From contig NZ_CP031941.1 in NCBI RefSeq assembly GCF_003443655.1, positions 6,213,001 to 6,277,000 of the forward strand: 64,000 nucleotides of DNA, given 5' to 3'. A program made the translations under genes and the position numbers. This stretch comes from Nostoc sphaeroides (GTDB lineage: Bacteria > Cyanobacteriota > Cyanobacteriia > Cyanobacteriales > Nostocaceae). The notes under the pieces are model-generated. The model worked only from the letters and a program-made list of their open reading frames with translations, did not search any database and had not been told where the DNA came from. The first letter of the stretch is position 1, and every line of letters begins with the position of its first letter. Positions 1 through 9,021 of this stretch are shown in pieces.

Positions 1-157
1 GAACACCCAACTCGATGAAGTCTGCACCGTTGCGATCTAAGATACGTATTGCCTTGGCAGTGGTTTCTAAGTTAGGATCGCCTGCTGTGATAAAGGGGAT
101 TAAAGCACACTGTTGGCGATCGCGTAAAGTTTGAAAGGAAGCTGAGATAGAAGTCAT
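1..157 (-). CDS. trpA: Tryptophan synthase alpha chain, N-terminal part (cut by window edge)
   Basis: Translating the minus strand from the ATG at 157 gives about 52 residues with the TrpA opening: a basic N-terminal helix, then ALIPFITAGDPNLETT and GADFIELGV at the edge. The Glu of IELGV corresponds to the catalytic glutamate of TrpA. The enzyme cleaves indole-3-glycerol phosphate to indole for TrpB. It is the last gene seen of the aromatic-precursor part of the scytonemin cluster, transcribed leftward after trpC but about 590 bp from it. The rest lies outside the window. Confidence comes from motif match and context. Confidence 0.9.
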   Translation of the reverse strand, partial: MTSISASFQTLRDRQQCALIPFITAGDPNLETTAKAIRILDRNGADFIELGV

Positions 158-200
158 GCTGAAAATTAGTTAATGATTGGTTAATAGTTTTGGGATAATT

Positions 201-332
201 TAGGGAACTCCAAAAAATAAATTATTCCACATTCAAGTCGTTGACTGTTGACTGTTGACTGTTGACTGTTGACTGTTGGCTGTTGACTGTCAACAATAGC
301 AATGGAATATTTTTTTACTTGGAAGTCCCTTA
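201..332 (-). repeat. MITE-like element, family 1, copy 1
   Basis: The ends are imperfect inverted repeats: TAGGGAACTCCAAAAAATAA on the left, and on the right the complement of TAAGGGACTTCCAAGTAAAA. Two further copies with the same ends lie at 34133-34258 and 52501-52640, in the opposite orientation. The centre is a run of GTTGACT heptamers that differs in number between copies. No transposase is encoded. Confidence 0.8.
239..291 (+). repeat. GTTGACT heptamer array
   Basis: About seven tandem copies of the heptamer GTTGACT, one degenerate, sit inside the family-1 MITE. This is the short tandemly repeated repetitive (STRR) sequence type known from heterocystous cyanobacteria. Confidence 0.85.
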
Positions 333-390
333 CACTTAGCAATTAGCGATGCCCACGCTAGATTTTTTGTCGTCGAGTCTTTGATACTCG

Positions 391-606
391 TGAATGAGTC
401 TTTTATCTCCATTAATGAGTCTTTTATCTCCATTAATGAGACTTTTAGCTCCATTAATGAGTCTTTTATCTCCATTAATGAGGCTTTTAGCTCCGTTAAT
501 GAGGCTTTTATCTCCATTAATGAGGCTTTTAGCTCCGTTAATGAGGCTTTTAGCTCCGTTAATGAGGCTTTTATCTCCGTTAATGAGGCTTTTATCTCCG
601 TTAGGG
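391..606 (+). repeat. 21-bp tandem repeat array A
   Basis: About ten copies of a 21-bp unit close to AATGAGTCTTTTATCTCCAT plus T, with variants that have GGCTTTTAGCTCCG. The complement of this unit resembles the unit of the array at 25811-26106, so both belong to one repeat family. Apparent ORFs across it, such as an MEIKDSL repeat on the minus strand, are most likely by-products of the period being divisible by three. Confidence 0.85.
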
Positions 607-746
607 AATAAAGAAAGGGTTAAGGGGGAAGGGAAAAGGGAATTTTGCCCTTTAAGTGTCCCCTTTACCCAGATTCCGCAAGAAACTTATTTTTTCAAAA
701 TCGACCCAACCGCCTTAGAAAGGCTTGCTTCAATTTTGAAGGAGGG

Positions 747-1580
747 TTAGGGAGAATCAAGTCTTAGCAAACTACGCACAGCTTGTTCTACATCGCTTTG
801 TTTAACTAAAGACTCTCCAATTAAAACCGCACGCGCACCAGCAACAGCTACAAGAGATAAATCAGCAGATGTATACAGTCCAGACTCGCTGACGACGGTG
901 ATATCCAAACTTTGTAATTGTTGTTGACGCTGTGCTAAAAGTTGCTGTGTTGTGCCTATATCAAGGGTAAAATCTTCTAGATTGCGATTGTTGATTCCTA
1001 CTAAACTTAGGTTATCAAGCTTTAGCACTCGATCCAGTTCAGCCAGGGTATGAACTTCTACCAGTGCATTCATGCCTAAATCATGAATTAGTTGCAAAAA
1101 AGCCTGAAGTTCTTGATCTGATAAAATGGCAGCAATCAACAAGACTGCATCTGCACCTGCTCTTCGTGCTAAATAAATTTGATAGCGGTCAATGATAAAC
1201 TCTTTGCACAGTAGGGGTAATGCAACTTGCGATCGCACCCTTCGCAGATTATCAAAACTGCCTTGAAAAAACTTATGATCAGTTAAGACTGATAAACAAG
1301 CTGCACCACCTCGTTCATAAGCTTGAGCAACAGCTACTGCATCAAAATCTGCGCGGATAATGCCACGGCTAGGTGATGCCTTTTTTACCTCGGCAATTAA
1401 GCTAGGTTGGTTGCGGTTTTCTTGCAAAGCAGTCAAGAAATTTCGCACAGTCGGGGCTGTATTTAACTGTTGTCGCAAGGAGGTTAAAGGCAGTTCTTGC
1501 TGCATTTGTGCAACTTCTTGCCTTTTATGCAACACAATTTCTTCGAGAATATGGCGGGAAGTGGCAACTTGATTAGTCAT
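747..1580 (-). CDS. trpC: Indole-3-glycerol phosphate synthase, scytonemin-cluster paralogue
   Basis: TrpC closes the ring of carboxyphenylaminodeoxyribulose phosphate to give indole-3-glycerol phosphate, in the cytoplasm. The 277 residues cover a full TIM barrel. The catalytic motifs are in order: AEVKKASPSRG (Glu64, Lys66), CKEFIID (Lys126), LVEVHT (Glu175), GINNRNL (about residue 198) and VVSESG (Glu232), ending with the phosphate loop VLIGESLV. The start ATGACTAATCAA resembles the local ATGACNA heptamer repeats. Flanking trpE and trpA are both over 300 bp away, separated by repeats, so the precursor block is spaced out rather than tightly packed. It is likely a cluster-dedicated paralogue, because cyanobacteria normally have dispersed housekeeping trp genes. 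Confidence 0.95.
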   Translation of the reverse strand: MTNQVATSRHILEEIVLHKRQEVAQMQQELPLTSLRQQLNTAPTVRNFLTALQENRNQPSLIAEVKKASPSRGIIRADFDAVAVAQAYERGGAACLSVLTDHKFFQGSFDNLRRVRSQVALPLLCKEFIIDRYQIYLARRAGADAVLLIAAILSDQELQAFLQLIHDLGMNALVEVHTLAELDRVLKLDNLSLVGINNRNLEDFTLDIGTTQQLLAQRQQQLQSLDITVVSESGLYTSADLSLVAVAGARAVLIGESLVKQSDVEQAVRSLLRLDSP

Positions 1581-1601
1581 AATCTTTTAGGGGAGTGGGG
1601 A

Positions 1602-1662
1602 GGTTAATAGTTAGGAGTTAGGAGTTAGGAGTTATGAGTTATGAGTTATGAGTTATGAGTTA
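1602..1662 (+). repeat. GAGTTAG/GAGTTAT heptamer array
   Basis: About eight heptamers between trpC and trpE. It is the inverted counterpart of the TAACTCC array at 1817-1897, so an RNA from this interval could form a long imperfect hairpin. Confidence 0.8.
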
Positions 1663-1816
1663 TTAATAGGATTTAGGAACAGGTAACGGAAAATCGAAGC
1701 ACAAAGGCACAGAGAACACGGAGAAATAAGAGTTTGAGAAGTATTTTGCATAAGTCCTGATTAATTATGAGAGTTTTTGAGTTAAGAATTTCAGTTCTCC
1801 AAATTCCATATTCTCA

Positions 1817-1897
1817 ACTTCTAACTCCTAACTCCTAACTCCTAACTCCTAACTCCTAACTCCTAACTCCTAACTCCTAACTCCTAACTCCTAACTC
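1817..1897 (+). repeat. TAACTCC heptamer array overlapping the trpE 3' end
   Basis: About eleven tandem TAACTCC heptamers. The array runs up to and into the trpE stop region; the last TrpE codons (LVKS, stop) read through a degenerate copy. It pairs in inverted orientation with the array at 1602-1662. Confidence 0.8.
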
Positions 1898-4083
1898 TTA
1901 ACTAATGATTGCGTATATGCACGCACCACATTTTTTATGATTTCCAGACCGACTTCTCCCGCTAGAGTCATGATTGATTCTGGATGAAACTGAACGGCGG
2001 CGATGGGAAGTGTCTGATGTTCAATGCCCATAATTACGTCGTCATCAGAAATCGCGGTTACTTTGAGTTCTTTTGGCAAATGTTGCGGTAGGGCAAACAA
2101 TGAGTGATATCTACCCACTGGAAAAGATTGTGGTAAATTTTTGAAGGTTATGGAATTAGGATCGGTGACGAAAATCCTTGAGGATTTACCATGTTGGGGA
2201 TAGTTGAGGACTCCCAATTGTCCATCAAATGCTTCAACGATGCCTTGCAGCCCTAGACAAACTCCGAAAATAGGAATTTTGCGATCAAGAAGGGCACCGA
2301 CTGTCTGAGGAACCCGAAAATCACTTGGTCTACCAGGGCCAGGAGATAAAACAACTAAGTCAGGGCGTTCTGTATCGAATAGCGATTCTGAGAAACCATG
2401 ACGGAGTGTCGTAACGCTTGCACCAGTTTGGCGAATGTAATTGGCTAGGGTATGAACAAATGAATCTTCATAGTCTATTAGTAAGATGCGTTTGCCATCT
2501 GCCCCGTTTGGAAGGATTTTAGTTAATTTTATGGAACTGGATTCACCAATTTTCTGACTGGTTTGCTTTACACGCCGAATCGTTTCAAATAAAGCAGCAG
2601 CTTTGGTAATTGTTTCTTGTTCTTCTGCTTCGGGTATGGAGTCATAAAGGACTGTAGCACCAACTCGTACTTCGGCGATGCAGTCTTTTAACCGGATTGT
2701 CCGCAGAATTAATCCAGTATTTAAATTCCCATTGAAATTTAAATAGCCAACTGCTCCACCATACCAACGTCGGGCGCTACGTTCATGCTGTTCAATAAAA
2801 TCTATTGCGGCTTTTTTGGGTGCGCCGGTGACTGTAACCGCCCATGTATGCGAAAGAAAGGCATCTAAGGCATCAAATTGCGATCGCAGTGTCCCCTCTA
2901 CATGATCTACTGTATGTATCAGGTGGCTGTATAATTCTATTTGACGACGACCAATCACTTGTACTGAACCAGGTTCGCAGATTCGGGATTTGTCATTGCG
3001 ATCGACATCAGTACACATGGTTAACTCAGCTTCATCTTTGTGAGAGTTGAGTAACTGACGAATTTGCACGGCATCGTCGAGAGCATCTTGTCCCCGGCTA
3101 ATAGTGCCACTAATGGGACAGGTTTCAACCCTTCTACCTTCAACCCGCACAAACATTTCTGGAGATGCGCCAATTAGATATTCTCCACCTAGATTAAAAA
3201 TAAACCCATAAGGGCTAGGATTTATTTCTTTTAAGGTGTTAAATAGTTTGCTGGGTTCATCTTCATAACCCTCGAAAAAGTTTTGACTAGGAACTACTTC
3301 AAATAAATCGCCTCGGCGGAAATAATCGAGCGCACCCTCAACTTTTTTGGCATACTCGCCTACTTTATGATCAGCAGTTTGATTTGGGAGAAGATGTTTT
3401 CCGCGATAGTCTACAGATTCACCTGTTCGAGGAAGATCATTAGTGCTACCATGCGCTGTTTCAAATTCATATTGTAATCGAAATGCGCGTTGCTGATAGT
3501 AGTCAACAACTATCAAATCATCAGGCAGATAAAGAACTAAATCCCGTTGATCTGGAGGACGTTCTAGACGTTGGGTAATTGGTTCAAACTGCAAAACTAA
3601 ATCATAACCAAATGCACCATACAATCCTAAATGCTCGTCTTCTTGACTCGAAAAAGTGTATAGAATTTCGCGGACAACTGTAAAAGCTGAAGGTTGTTTA
3701 CTGCGTTCTTCTTCAGCAAATAGTTTTTTTATAGTTTTAACAAAGCCTACAACATTGTTATTATTTAGGGTAACTTTCTCAAGTTGTATTGAATTAGATA
3801 AGCGCTCTAAGAGTAATGGTAAAAGTACCCGGCCGCGTTCATTTAACGCTATCAAAGTAAAAGCATTTCCCTGTGTAGTCAATTCCAATGGTGGATTGAC
3901 AAATCCGATCGCCCATCTTTTGTATCTACCTGGATATTCGTAGCTGCTCCTTAACAAACCTCCACGCTGAGAATTTAAGTGGAATAGAATGTCTTCGAGA
4001 GCAATGTCCATCTTCACTTCTGTGATGGAGCGAGAAACAAGTACACCGCCAAGGGTTTTGTAGGAACGGGAATCAAAAATCAT
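1891..4083 (-). CDS. trpE: Fused anthranilate synthase (components I and II)
   Basis: This enzyme makes anthranilate from chorismate and glutamine, the committed step to tryptophan. Residues about 20-510 form the TrpE chorismate-binding domain, with GASPEMFVRVEG, CPISGTISRG, DVDRNDKSRICEPGSV and TVTGAPKK. Residues 530-720 form the TrpG amidotransferase, with SPGPGRPSDF, GVCLGLQG (nucleophile Cys609) and AVQFHPES (His700, Glu702). At 730 residues it is a TrpE-TrpG fusion like that of some alpha-proteobacteria, unlike the usual separate genes. It sits between aroB and trpC in the scytonemin cluster, where it would raise tryptophan supply. The start is the first in-frame ATG; Met25 is an alternative. 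Confidence 0.95.
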   Translation of the reverse strand: MIFDSRSYKTLGGVLVSRSITEVKMDIALEDILFHLNSQRGGLLRSSYEYPGRYKRWAIGFVNPPLELTTQGNAFTLIALNERGRVLLPLLLERLSNSIQLEKVTLNNNNVVGFVKTIKKLFAEEERSKQPSAFTVVREILYTFSSQEDEHLGLYGAFGYDLVLQFEPITQRLERPPDQRDLVLYLPDDLIVVDYYQQRAFRLQYEFETAHGSTNDLPRTGESVDYRGKHLLPNQTADHKVGEYAKKVEGALDYFRRGDLFEVVPSQNFFEGYEDEPSKLFNTLKEINPSPYGFIFNLGGEYLIGASPEMFVRVEGRRVETCPISGTISRGQDALDDAVQIRQLLNSHKDEAELTMCTDVDRNDKSRICEPGSVQVIGRRQIELYSHLIHTVDHVEGTLRSQFDALDAFLSHTWAVTVTGAPKKAAIDFIEQHERSARRWYGGAVGYLNFNGNLNTGLILRTIRLKDCIAEVRVGATVLYDSIPEAEEQETITKAAALFETIRRVKQTSQKIGESSSIKLTKILPNGADGKRILLIDYEDSFVHTLANYIRQTGASVTTLRHGFSESLFDTERPDLVVLSPGPGRPSDFRVPQTVGALLDRKIPIFGVCLGLQGIVEAFDGQLGVLNYPQHGKSSRIFVTDPNSITFKNLPQSFPVGRYHSLFALPQHLPKELKVTAISDDDVIMGIEHQTLPIAAVQFHPESIMTLAGEVGLEIIKNVVRAYTQSLVKS

Positions 4084-4441
4084 AGGAAAATTTTCTGGAA
4101 GAGTTATTAGTCAAAAGCTAATCATTATTGATAACTATCTTCAAATTAAAAACAAATCCAGATAATCCGATGTCAATTTAATTCAAACTATCTAAATCTG
4201 CGTATTCTTTTAAAAGATGTAATGAAAAACTTTTTTGCTTCTTATTTAAGAATACTAGATATCAAGCAGATAGACATTGAACAATTTTTCGATTAGATGT
4301 CAATTTATTCGCTTTTCATCCTGTCTTTCTAATACATTTCCTAACAACCCCATTTAAAAATCTCTGCCTCCCTCAAAAGTAGTAGATCCTCCCACAACCT
4401 CCCCTCAAACCTCAGCGTTCCTCTGCGTTTAAAACTTAACC
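4084..4441. other. trpE-aroB intergenic region
   Basis: 358 bp, AT-rich next to trpE, without a recognisable gene or repeat. Its length suggests that trpE has its own promoter here, but no clear -10/-35 pair could be assigned. Confidence 0.4.
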
Positions 4442-5638
4442 CTAAAACTCCCTCAACAGCGATATTGCCTGCCTATACAGAAACAAATCCACCTCATGAA
4501 CCTCAACTCCTTTCCCAATCCTTTGTAACAGCATCAAAGTTAACTCTCCCCCCAAATGTTCCCGGAACTCAGTTAAACCCCGAAACAAACAATCAGGATC
4601 TTCCATCTGTGATAACTTCTCCACCATTTCTGGCACATACAACGTGAAACCCAACGCCGACAAAGTACTTAATACCCGTTGCCACTGTGAACAATCCAGC
4701 AATCCTACCAAATAGGAATAAGTACAATCCAAAGCAATACCGATCGCAACTGCTTCACCATGACGCAAGCGATAATTTGTCAAATGCTCCAGTTTATGAG
4801 CCGCCCAATGTCCAAAATCGAGGGGACGAGACGAACCCATTTCAAAAGGATCGCCGCTATTGGCAATATGTTCTAGATGCAATTGGGCGCAACGATAGAT
4901 AACTTGTTGCATGGTATCCATGTCTCGCCGTGCCAGGGCTGCGCTGTGAGAGTGGATATAATCAAAAAAGCTAGCATCCTTAATCAGCGCCACTTTGATT
5001 GCTTCTGCGATTCCAGAACGCCAATCGCGATCGTCTAAGGTTGTCAAAAAGGCAGAATCATTGATAACTGCATAAGGTGGCGCAAATGTGCCGAGAAAGT
5101 TCTTTTTACCAAAGGCGTTGATGCCGTTTTTTACGCCAACCCCGGAATCATTTTGTGCTAACACAGTCGTCGGAATCCGAATTAGACGAATACCCCGGTG
5201 AGCAGTTGCGGCTGCATATCCTACCAAATCCAACACAGCCCCGCCCCCGATCGCTAACACGTAACAATGGCGACATAATCCGGCTGCTTCAATCTGTTGC
5301 TGGATTTGATCTACTAAAGTGCGATCGTTTTTGGCGGCTTCTCCTCCCGAAATTATCATCGGTTCGGCTGCGATCGCTACTATCTCTGCATAAAACTTGG
5401 TATACGCTACTAATTGCTTAACCAATTCCGGGTGATGCTGCAATATTCCTGCGTCTACTACTGCTACAACTTTCTTCGGCTTTGTCTCCCCATCTGCTGT
5501 AATCACTTGGGCTAAGGTGGGGTTTTTCAACTCAAATAAGTTTTGGGTAAAGTAAACCTCATAGTTGAAAGTAACCGAAACACGTTGATGAATTGGTTGC
5601 AGATTGAATTTACTTTTTTGCTTAATGTCAACTACCAT
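4442..5638 (-). CDS. aroB: 3-dehydroquinate synthase-like sugar phosphate cyclase
   Basis: A member of the dehydroquinate synthase superfamily, which cyclises DAHP in the shikimate route. It has the NAD-binding GGGAVLDLVGY (about 131-141), PTTVLAQNDSGVGVKNGIN (Lys170), KKNFLGTFAPP and AEAIK (Glu212, Lys215). The usual R..LN.GHT..H metal and substrate motif is replaced by RPLDFGHWAAHKLE (271-284): both metal histidines remain, but Asn becomes Asp and the Arg is one residue closer. This recalls the EboD-type branch more than housekeeping AroB. The position between the oxidoreductase (8 bp) and trpE matches the gene called aroB in the N. punctiforme scytonemin cluster. The exact reaction is therefore uncertain. 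Confidence 0.85.
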   Translation of the reverse strand: MVVDIKQKSKFNLQPIHQRVSVTFNYEVYFTQNLFELKNPTLAQVITADGETKPKKVVAVVDAGILQHHPELVKQLVAYTKFYAEIVAIAAEPMIISGGEAAKNDRTLVDQIQQQIEAAGLCRHCYVLAIGGGAVLDLVGYAAATAHRGIRLIRIPTTVLAQNDSGVGVKNGINAFGKKNFLGTFAPPYAVINDSAFLTTLDDRDWRSGIAEAIKVALIKDASFFDYIHSHSAALARRDMDTMQQVIYRCAQLHLEHIANSGDPFEMGSSRPLDFGHWAAHKLEHLTNYRLRHGEAVAIGIALDCTYSYLVGLLDCSQWQRVLSTLSALGFTLYVPEMVEKLSQMEDPDCLFRGLTEFREHLGGELTLMLLQRIGKGVEVHEVDLFLYRQAISLLREF

Positions 5639-5646
5639 GTTTTTAC

Positions 5647-6279
5647 TTATATATCTATAAATGCGGCACGATTCAAAGCTTTAAGAAACATTTCTACCGA
5701 GTGAGAACCATTGATCTTGACTTTATTATTGATTATGAAGAATGGTACACTCTTGATGCCATTTGGGCAAGTAAATATTGATTCAGCCACAAAGGCTTTA
5801 ATCGCAGCATCATCACTCAATTGTAGCCGTAATTCGCTAGAATCCATTTGGTAAGTTCTACCTATGGCAATCAGAACTTCAATATCTCCGATATTCAAAC
5901 CGTCTTCAAAGTAAGCTTTATAAATGGCTTCTACTACATCGTTTTTTACCTTTGCTGGTGCAAGTGCAATCAGTCGGTGCGAAAGTTTAGTATTGACAGC
6001 TAAACGGATTTTGTCAAAATTTAGCTTGACACCAGCCGCCTCACCTGCATATTGCGTAGAATCAAACAAATGTTGTAGACTATGAGATTTTATGCCTTTT
6101 CTATTCCGCATAAAGCTGCGAAGTTCGTACCCGTCAGCAGGAACGGTATTGTCGAGAATAAAGGGATGCCACCGGATATCTACTTCTTTTTCTGGCCATT
6201 GTGCCAGTGCATCAAACAGATGCTTTTTCCCTATTCTACACCAGGGGCAAACGGGATCGTGAAATATGTCTATCAGCAT
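5647..6279 (-). CDS. dsbA: DsbA/FrnE-like thiol oxidoreductase
   Basis: A 210-residue thioredoxin-fold protein that opens IDIFHDPVCPWCRIG, with the CPWC redox pair at Cys11 and Cys14. A helical insertion and a VPFFIINNK cis-Pro strand (the Pro of SVPFF) follow near residue 180. There is no signal peptide, so it resembles cytoplasmic FrnE-type members rather than periplasmic DsbA. It lies 12 bp after tyrA and 8 bp before aroB, so co-transcription is very likely. The matching gene in N. punctiforme is part of the scytonemin cluster. Its substrate is unknown; a redox or isomerase role in pigment assembly is only an inference. Confidence 0.85.
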   Translation of the reverse strand: MLIDIFHDPVCPWCRIGKKHLFDALAQWPEKEVDIRWHPFILDNTVPADGYELRSFMRNRKGIKSHSLQHLFDSTQYAGEAAGVKLNFDKIRLAVNTKLSHRLIALAPAKVKNDVVEAIYKAYFEDGLNIGDIEVLIAIGRTYQMDSSELRLQLSDDAAIKAFVAESIFTCPNGIKSVPFFIINNKVKINGSHSVEMFLKALNRAAFIDI

Positions 6280-6291
6280 AGTTTTTATCCT

Positions 6292-7194
6292 TCAAATGCT
6301 CATATTTGTGTGCATCTGGGGTTTAAAATCTCGTTGGCGAGGCGTTGTATTTAAGGGCTGGATAAAAGTGTTGATTTTTTCTTCAAAAAATATTTGAGTA
6401 TTTTCAAATTCTTGAATTAATGCGTCTCTATCTTTCGTTGCTACTAGTTTCGCTAAACGGCTGTAAGTATCAGCCAAAAAGCTAATTGCATTACATCTTT
6501 CTTCTGTAGCTAGCATAATATCAACACATAAATTAGGATTTTGAGAAAACAAACGTTTAACAATGTCAATTTCTTGACGATAGTTAGGTGTTGACATTGT
6601 TAAGCTCTGCTCTATATCCACTTTTACTTGTGCTAAGAAAACACCAAGACTAAATCTACAAAAATGCTGCGTTGCTTGAACGATCACCATCATTTGATCG
6701 TGTTCTTCAGGTGTGCAAACAATTAATTCTCCACCTTGACTTTTGAGAAAGTCTAATAACCACTGAAATGAATCATCGTTTCGACCTGGACATATTACCA
6801 CTTTTTGTCCCAAAAACGATTTGATATTTGGCCCAAACATTGGATGTAAACCCATGACTGGGCCGGAATGATGTTCGAGCATCGCCTGAGTTGGCTGAGT
6901 TTTTACACTCGTGATGTCACACAAAGCTGTATTGTAGCTCAGGTATTTCGCCGCTCGTTTGATAACATCAACTGTATATTCAATGGGAACACTTACTAAT
7001 ACTAATTCTGCCTGAGTTAACAGTTTATCGGCGTATTCCCAATCTTCATGTTCGAGAATGCTAACATTGTGACCTACTAGGGAAAGCTGCTCTTTAAATA
7101 ATTTTCCCATCCTGCCGCGTCCACCGATGATGGTAATTTGTCGGGGACTGACATGATTTGTTGCAGATTTAGAAATCAGATTGTTATTTGTCAT
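6292..7194 (-). CDS. tyrA: Prephenate dehydrogenase, scytonemin-cluster paralogue
   Basis: TyrA oxidatively decarboxylates prephenate to p-hydroxyphenylpyruvate, the phenolic partner that ScyA condenses. The Rossmann start ITIIGGRGRMGKLF (residues 20-33) has the GxGxxG pattern in the E. coli-like GGRGRMG form. Next come LVSVPIE, DITSVK, GLHPMFGP and QATQHF, all typical of the dehydrogenase domain. The 300 residues carry no chorismate mutase or ACT domain. Its start ATGA overlaps the glycosyltransferase stop by 4 bp, and its N-terminus MTNNN is written by a heptamer repeat at the junction. Confidence 0.9.
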   Translation of the reverse strand: MTNNNLISKSATNHVSPRQITIIGGRGRMGKLFKEQLSLVGHNVSILEHEDWEYADKLLTQAELVLVSVPIEYTVDVIKRAAKYLSYNTALCDITSVKTQPTQAMLEHHSGPVMGLHPMFGPNIKSFLGQKVVICPGRNDDSFQWLLDFLKSQGGELIVCTPEEHDQMMVIVQATQHFCRFSLGVFLAQVKVDIEQSLTMSTPNYRQEIDIVKRLFSQNPNLCVDIMLATEERCNAISFLADTYSRLAKLVATKDRDALIQEFENTQIFFEEKINTFIQPLNTTPRQRDFKPQMHTNMSI

Positions 7195-8546
7195 TTGTCA
7201 TTTGTCATTAGTCTTTGTGATACCACGCGTACAATGGGCGAGGTATGTACTAAAAAGTCTTGATCAACAAGTGATTTCTTAGAATTAAATTCGGGTAAGA
7301 TATCGAAAGTGGTTGCTTTTTTGGCGATCGCATCATAAAATAACTCTTCATACCGATCTAGCGCTTGCTCAAAGGAATAGTTTTCTACTGCAAATTTTCT
7401 TCCTTTGCGCCCTAATTGTGCTGCTAATTCTGGCTGATTATATAAATCTAATACTGCACTTGCTAAAGCATCTGCTGACTCTGGCTCAACGATAACGCCG
7501 CCACCACTTTCTTTGATGGCTTTGGCAGCAGTCCCAGTTGCGGGAACTGAACCGACAATTGGGCGGCCACTGGCTAACAGCAATGGTATTTTAGAAGGCA
7601 TATTGAAGGAAATCACATTGCTCTTTTGCACAATCAAGCCGACATCTGCGGCTGCTAACATTTGCGGGAGTTTTTCTCGCGGTTGCAGTGGTAGCAGCAA
7701 AACGTTATCTGCACCACAAGCAAGACAATGTTTTTGTAACCTTTCGAGAGCTTGAGATTCACCTGCGATCGCAAAGACAATATCATTAATATGACGCAAT
7801 CGAGATGCTGCTTCGATTACTGTCTCTAAACCTTGTGTCAGAGCAATATTACCTGAATAAAGTACTACAAATTTATCATCGAGTTGATGGGTAGCTCTCC
7901 AAGAGTTATTCTCTTTCGGTAAAGGGCGGATAAAATTTAGATTCACCCAATTGGGAATGCAGGCAATTTTATTAGCGGGTACACCTTTATTTATTAAATT
8001 ATCTACAAAGCCATCGGCAATTACGCTAATGGTATGTGCAGTTCGGTAGGCAAATTTTTCTAAAGCTTCCAGAGCTTGAATCATCAACTTATTTTTAATT
8101 AGCCCAACACGCACAGCAGCTTCCGGGAGGATATCTTGCACGTTCAGCACTACTGGGCAATTGTATAGCCAAGCTATTAAGGTTGCAGGTAAGCAAACTA
8201 GTAGCGGCGGTACTGTTAAAAGAATTACATCAGGTCGTTCGCCCTTGAGGGCTTGTGGCAAACTCGTAAAAACAAAGCTCAACTCTAGCAGTAGTCTGTC
8301 TACAAGGTTAGGTTTAGACTTAATTCGTAAGTAACTACGCTGAATTTTGACACCATTTTTATGTTCAGTAACGTATAGCTTACCTTGATAGCGATCGTAA
8401 ATCTGACGCTGAGGATAGTTAGGCATACCTGTGATTACTCGCACTTGATGCCCTCGCTTTACCAGCCCTTCTGCTAGTTCAGTCATTAAAGGTGCAATAC
8501 CAATTGGCTCTGGATGATAATTGTATGAATAAATCAGAATTTGCAT
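7191..8546 (-). CDS. Family 4 glycosyltransferase (WcaI-like)
   Basis: A 451-residue GT-B glycosyltransferase. The N-terminal half has YSYNYHPEPIGIAPLMTELA and RVITGMPNYPQ, as in WcaI-type enzymes. The C-terminal half has VLYSGNIALTQGLETVI, the nucleotide-sugar region GVIVEPESADALA and a final EELF helix. It transfers a sugar from an activated donor, probably at the cytoplasmic face. Sitting between scyF and tyrA and overlapping tyrA, it may glycosylate scytonemin or a matrix component, but the acceptor cannot be told from sequence. The last residues MTNDK come from a TTGTCAT heptamer run. Confidence 0.85.
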   Translation of the reverse strand: MQILIYSYNYHPEPIGIAPLMTELAEGLVKRGHQVRVITGMPNYPQRQIYDRYQGKLYVTEHKNGVKIQRSYLRIKSKPNLVDRLLLELSFVFTSLPQALKGERPDVILLTVPPLLVCLPATLIAWLYNCPVVLNVQDILPEAAVRVGLIKNKLMIQALEALEKFAYRTAHTISVIADGFVDNLINKGVPANKIACIPNWVNLNFIRPLPKENNSWRATHQLDDKFVVLYSGNIALTQGLETVIEAASRLRHINDIVFAIAGESQALERLQKHCLACGADNVLLLPLQPREKLPQMLAAADVGLIVQKSNVISFNMPSKIPLLLASGRPIVGSVPATGTAAKAIKESGGGVIVEPESADALASAVLDLYNQPELAAQLGRKGRKFAVENYSFEQALDRYEELFYDAIAKKATTFDILPEFNSKKSLVDQDFLVHTSPIVRVVSQRLMTNDK

Positions 8547-8716
8547 GAACTCTTAATGTCCTAAAAGCACCTTAATAATGTTGTCTTTATTTAGTGTTAT
8601 CCAGTTTTTATCTCCCTTATTCCAGATTTAATGACCTGAAATTTTCGTAGGGCGTGTTACCAAGGGCATAACGCACCTCACGAAACAGAAGTTTTATATT
8701 TTGTTTAATCCACTTT

Positions 8717-9006
8717 AGCCTCTGAACTCGGAACTTCGACCTCTGAACTCGGAACTTCAGCCTCTGAACTCGGAACTTCAGCCTCTGAACTCGGAACTTC
8801 AGCCTCTGAACTCGGAACTTCAGCCTTTGAACTCGGAACTTCAGCCTTTGAACTCGGAACTTCAGCCTTTGAACTCGGAACTTCAGCCTCTGAACTCGGA
8901 ACTTCAGCCTCTGAACTCGGAACTTCAGCCTCTGAACTCGGAACTTCAGCCTCTGAACTCGGAACATCGACCTCTGAACTCGGAACTTCAGCCTCTGAAC
9001 TCGGAT
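8717..9006 (+). repeat. 21-bp tandem repeat array B
   Basis: About 14 copies of CCTCTGAACTCGGAACTTCA plus G, with a few single-base variants (CCTTTGAAC; TTCGAC and ATCGAC). The unit differs from that of arrays A and C but has the same period. Confidence 0.9.
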
Positions 9007-9021
9007 TCGGTCACTTTACAG

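Larger units (their letters stand above)
158..746. other. Repeat-filled trpC-trpA intergenic region
   Basis: There is no credible gene here. The stretch holds a MITE-like element (201-332) with a heptamer array inside it, then a 21-bp tandem array (391-606). Because 21 is a multiple of three, the array stays open in several frames on both strands and creates false repetitive ORFs. A short purine-rich run follows the array before the trpC stop. Confidence 0.75.

Noticed and set aside
290..750. Overlapping repetitive ORFs on both strands across the 21-bp array
   Set aside because: They follow from a repeat period divisible by three with no stop in the unit; no ribosome site or family match.
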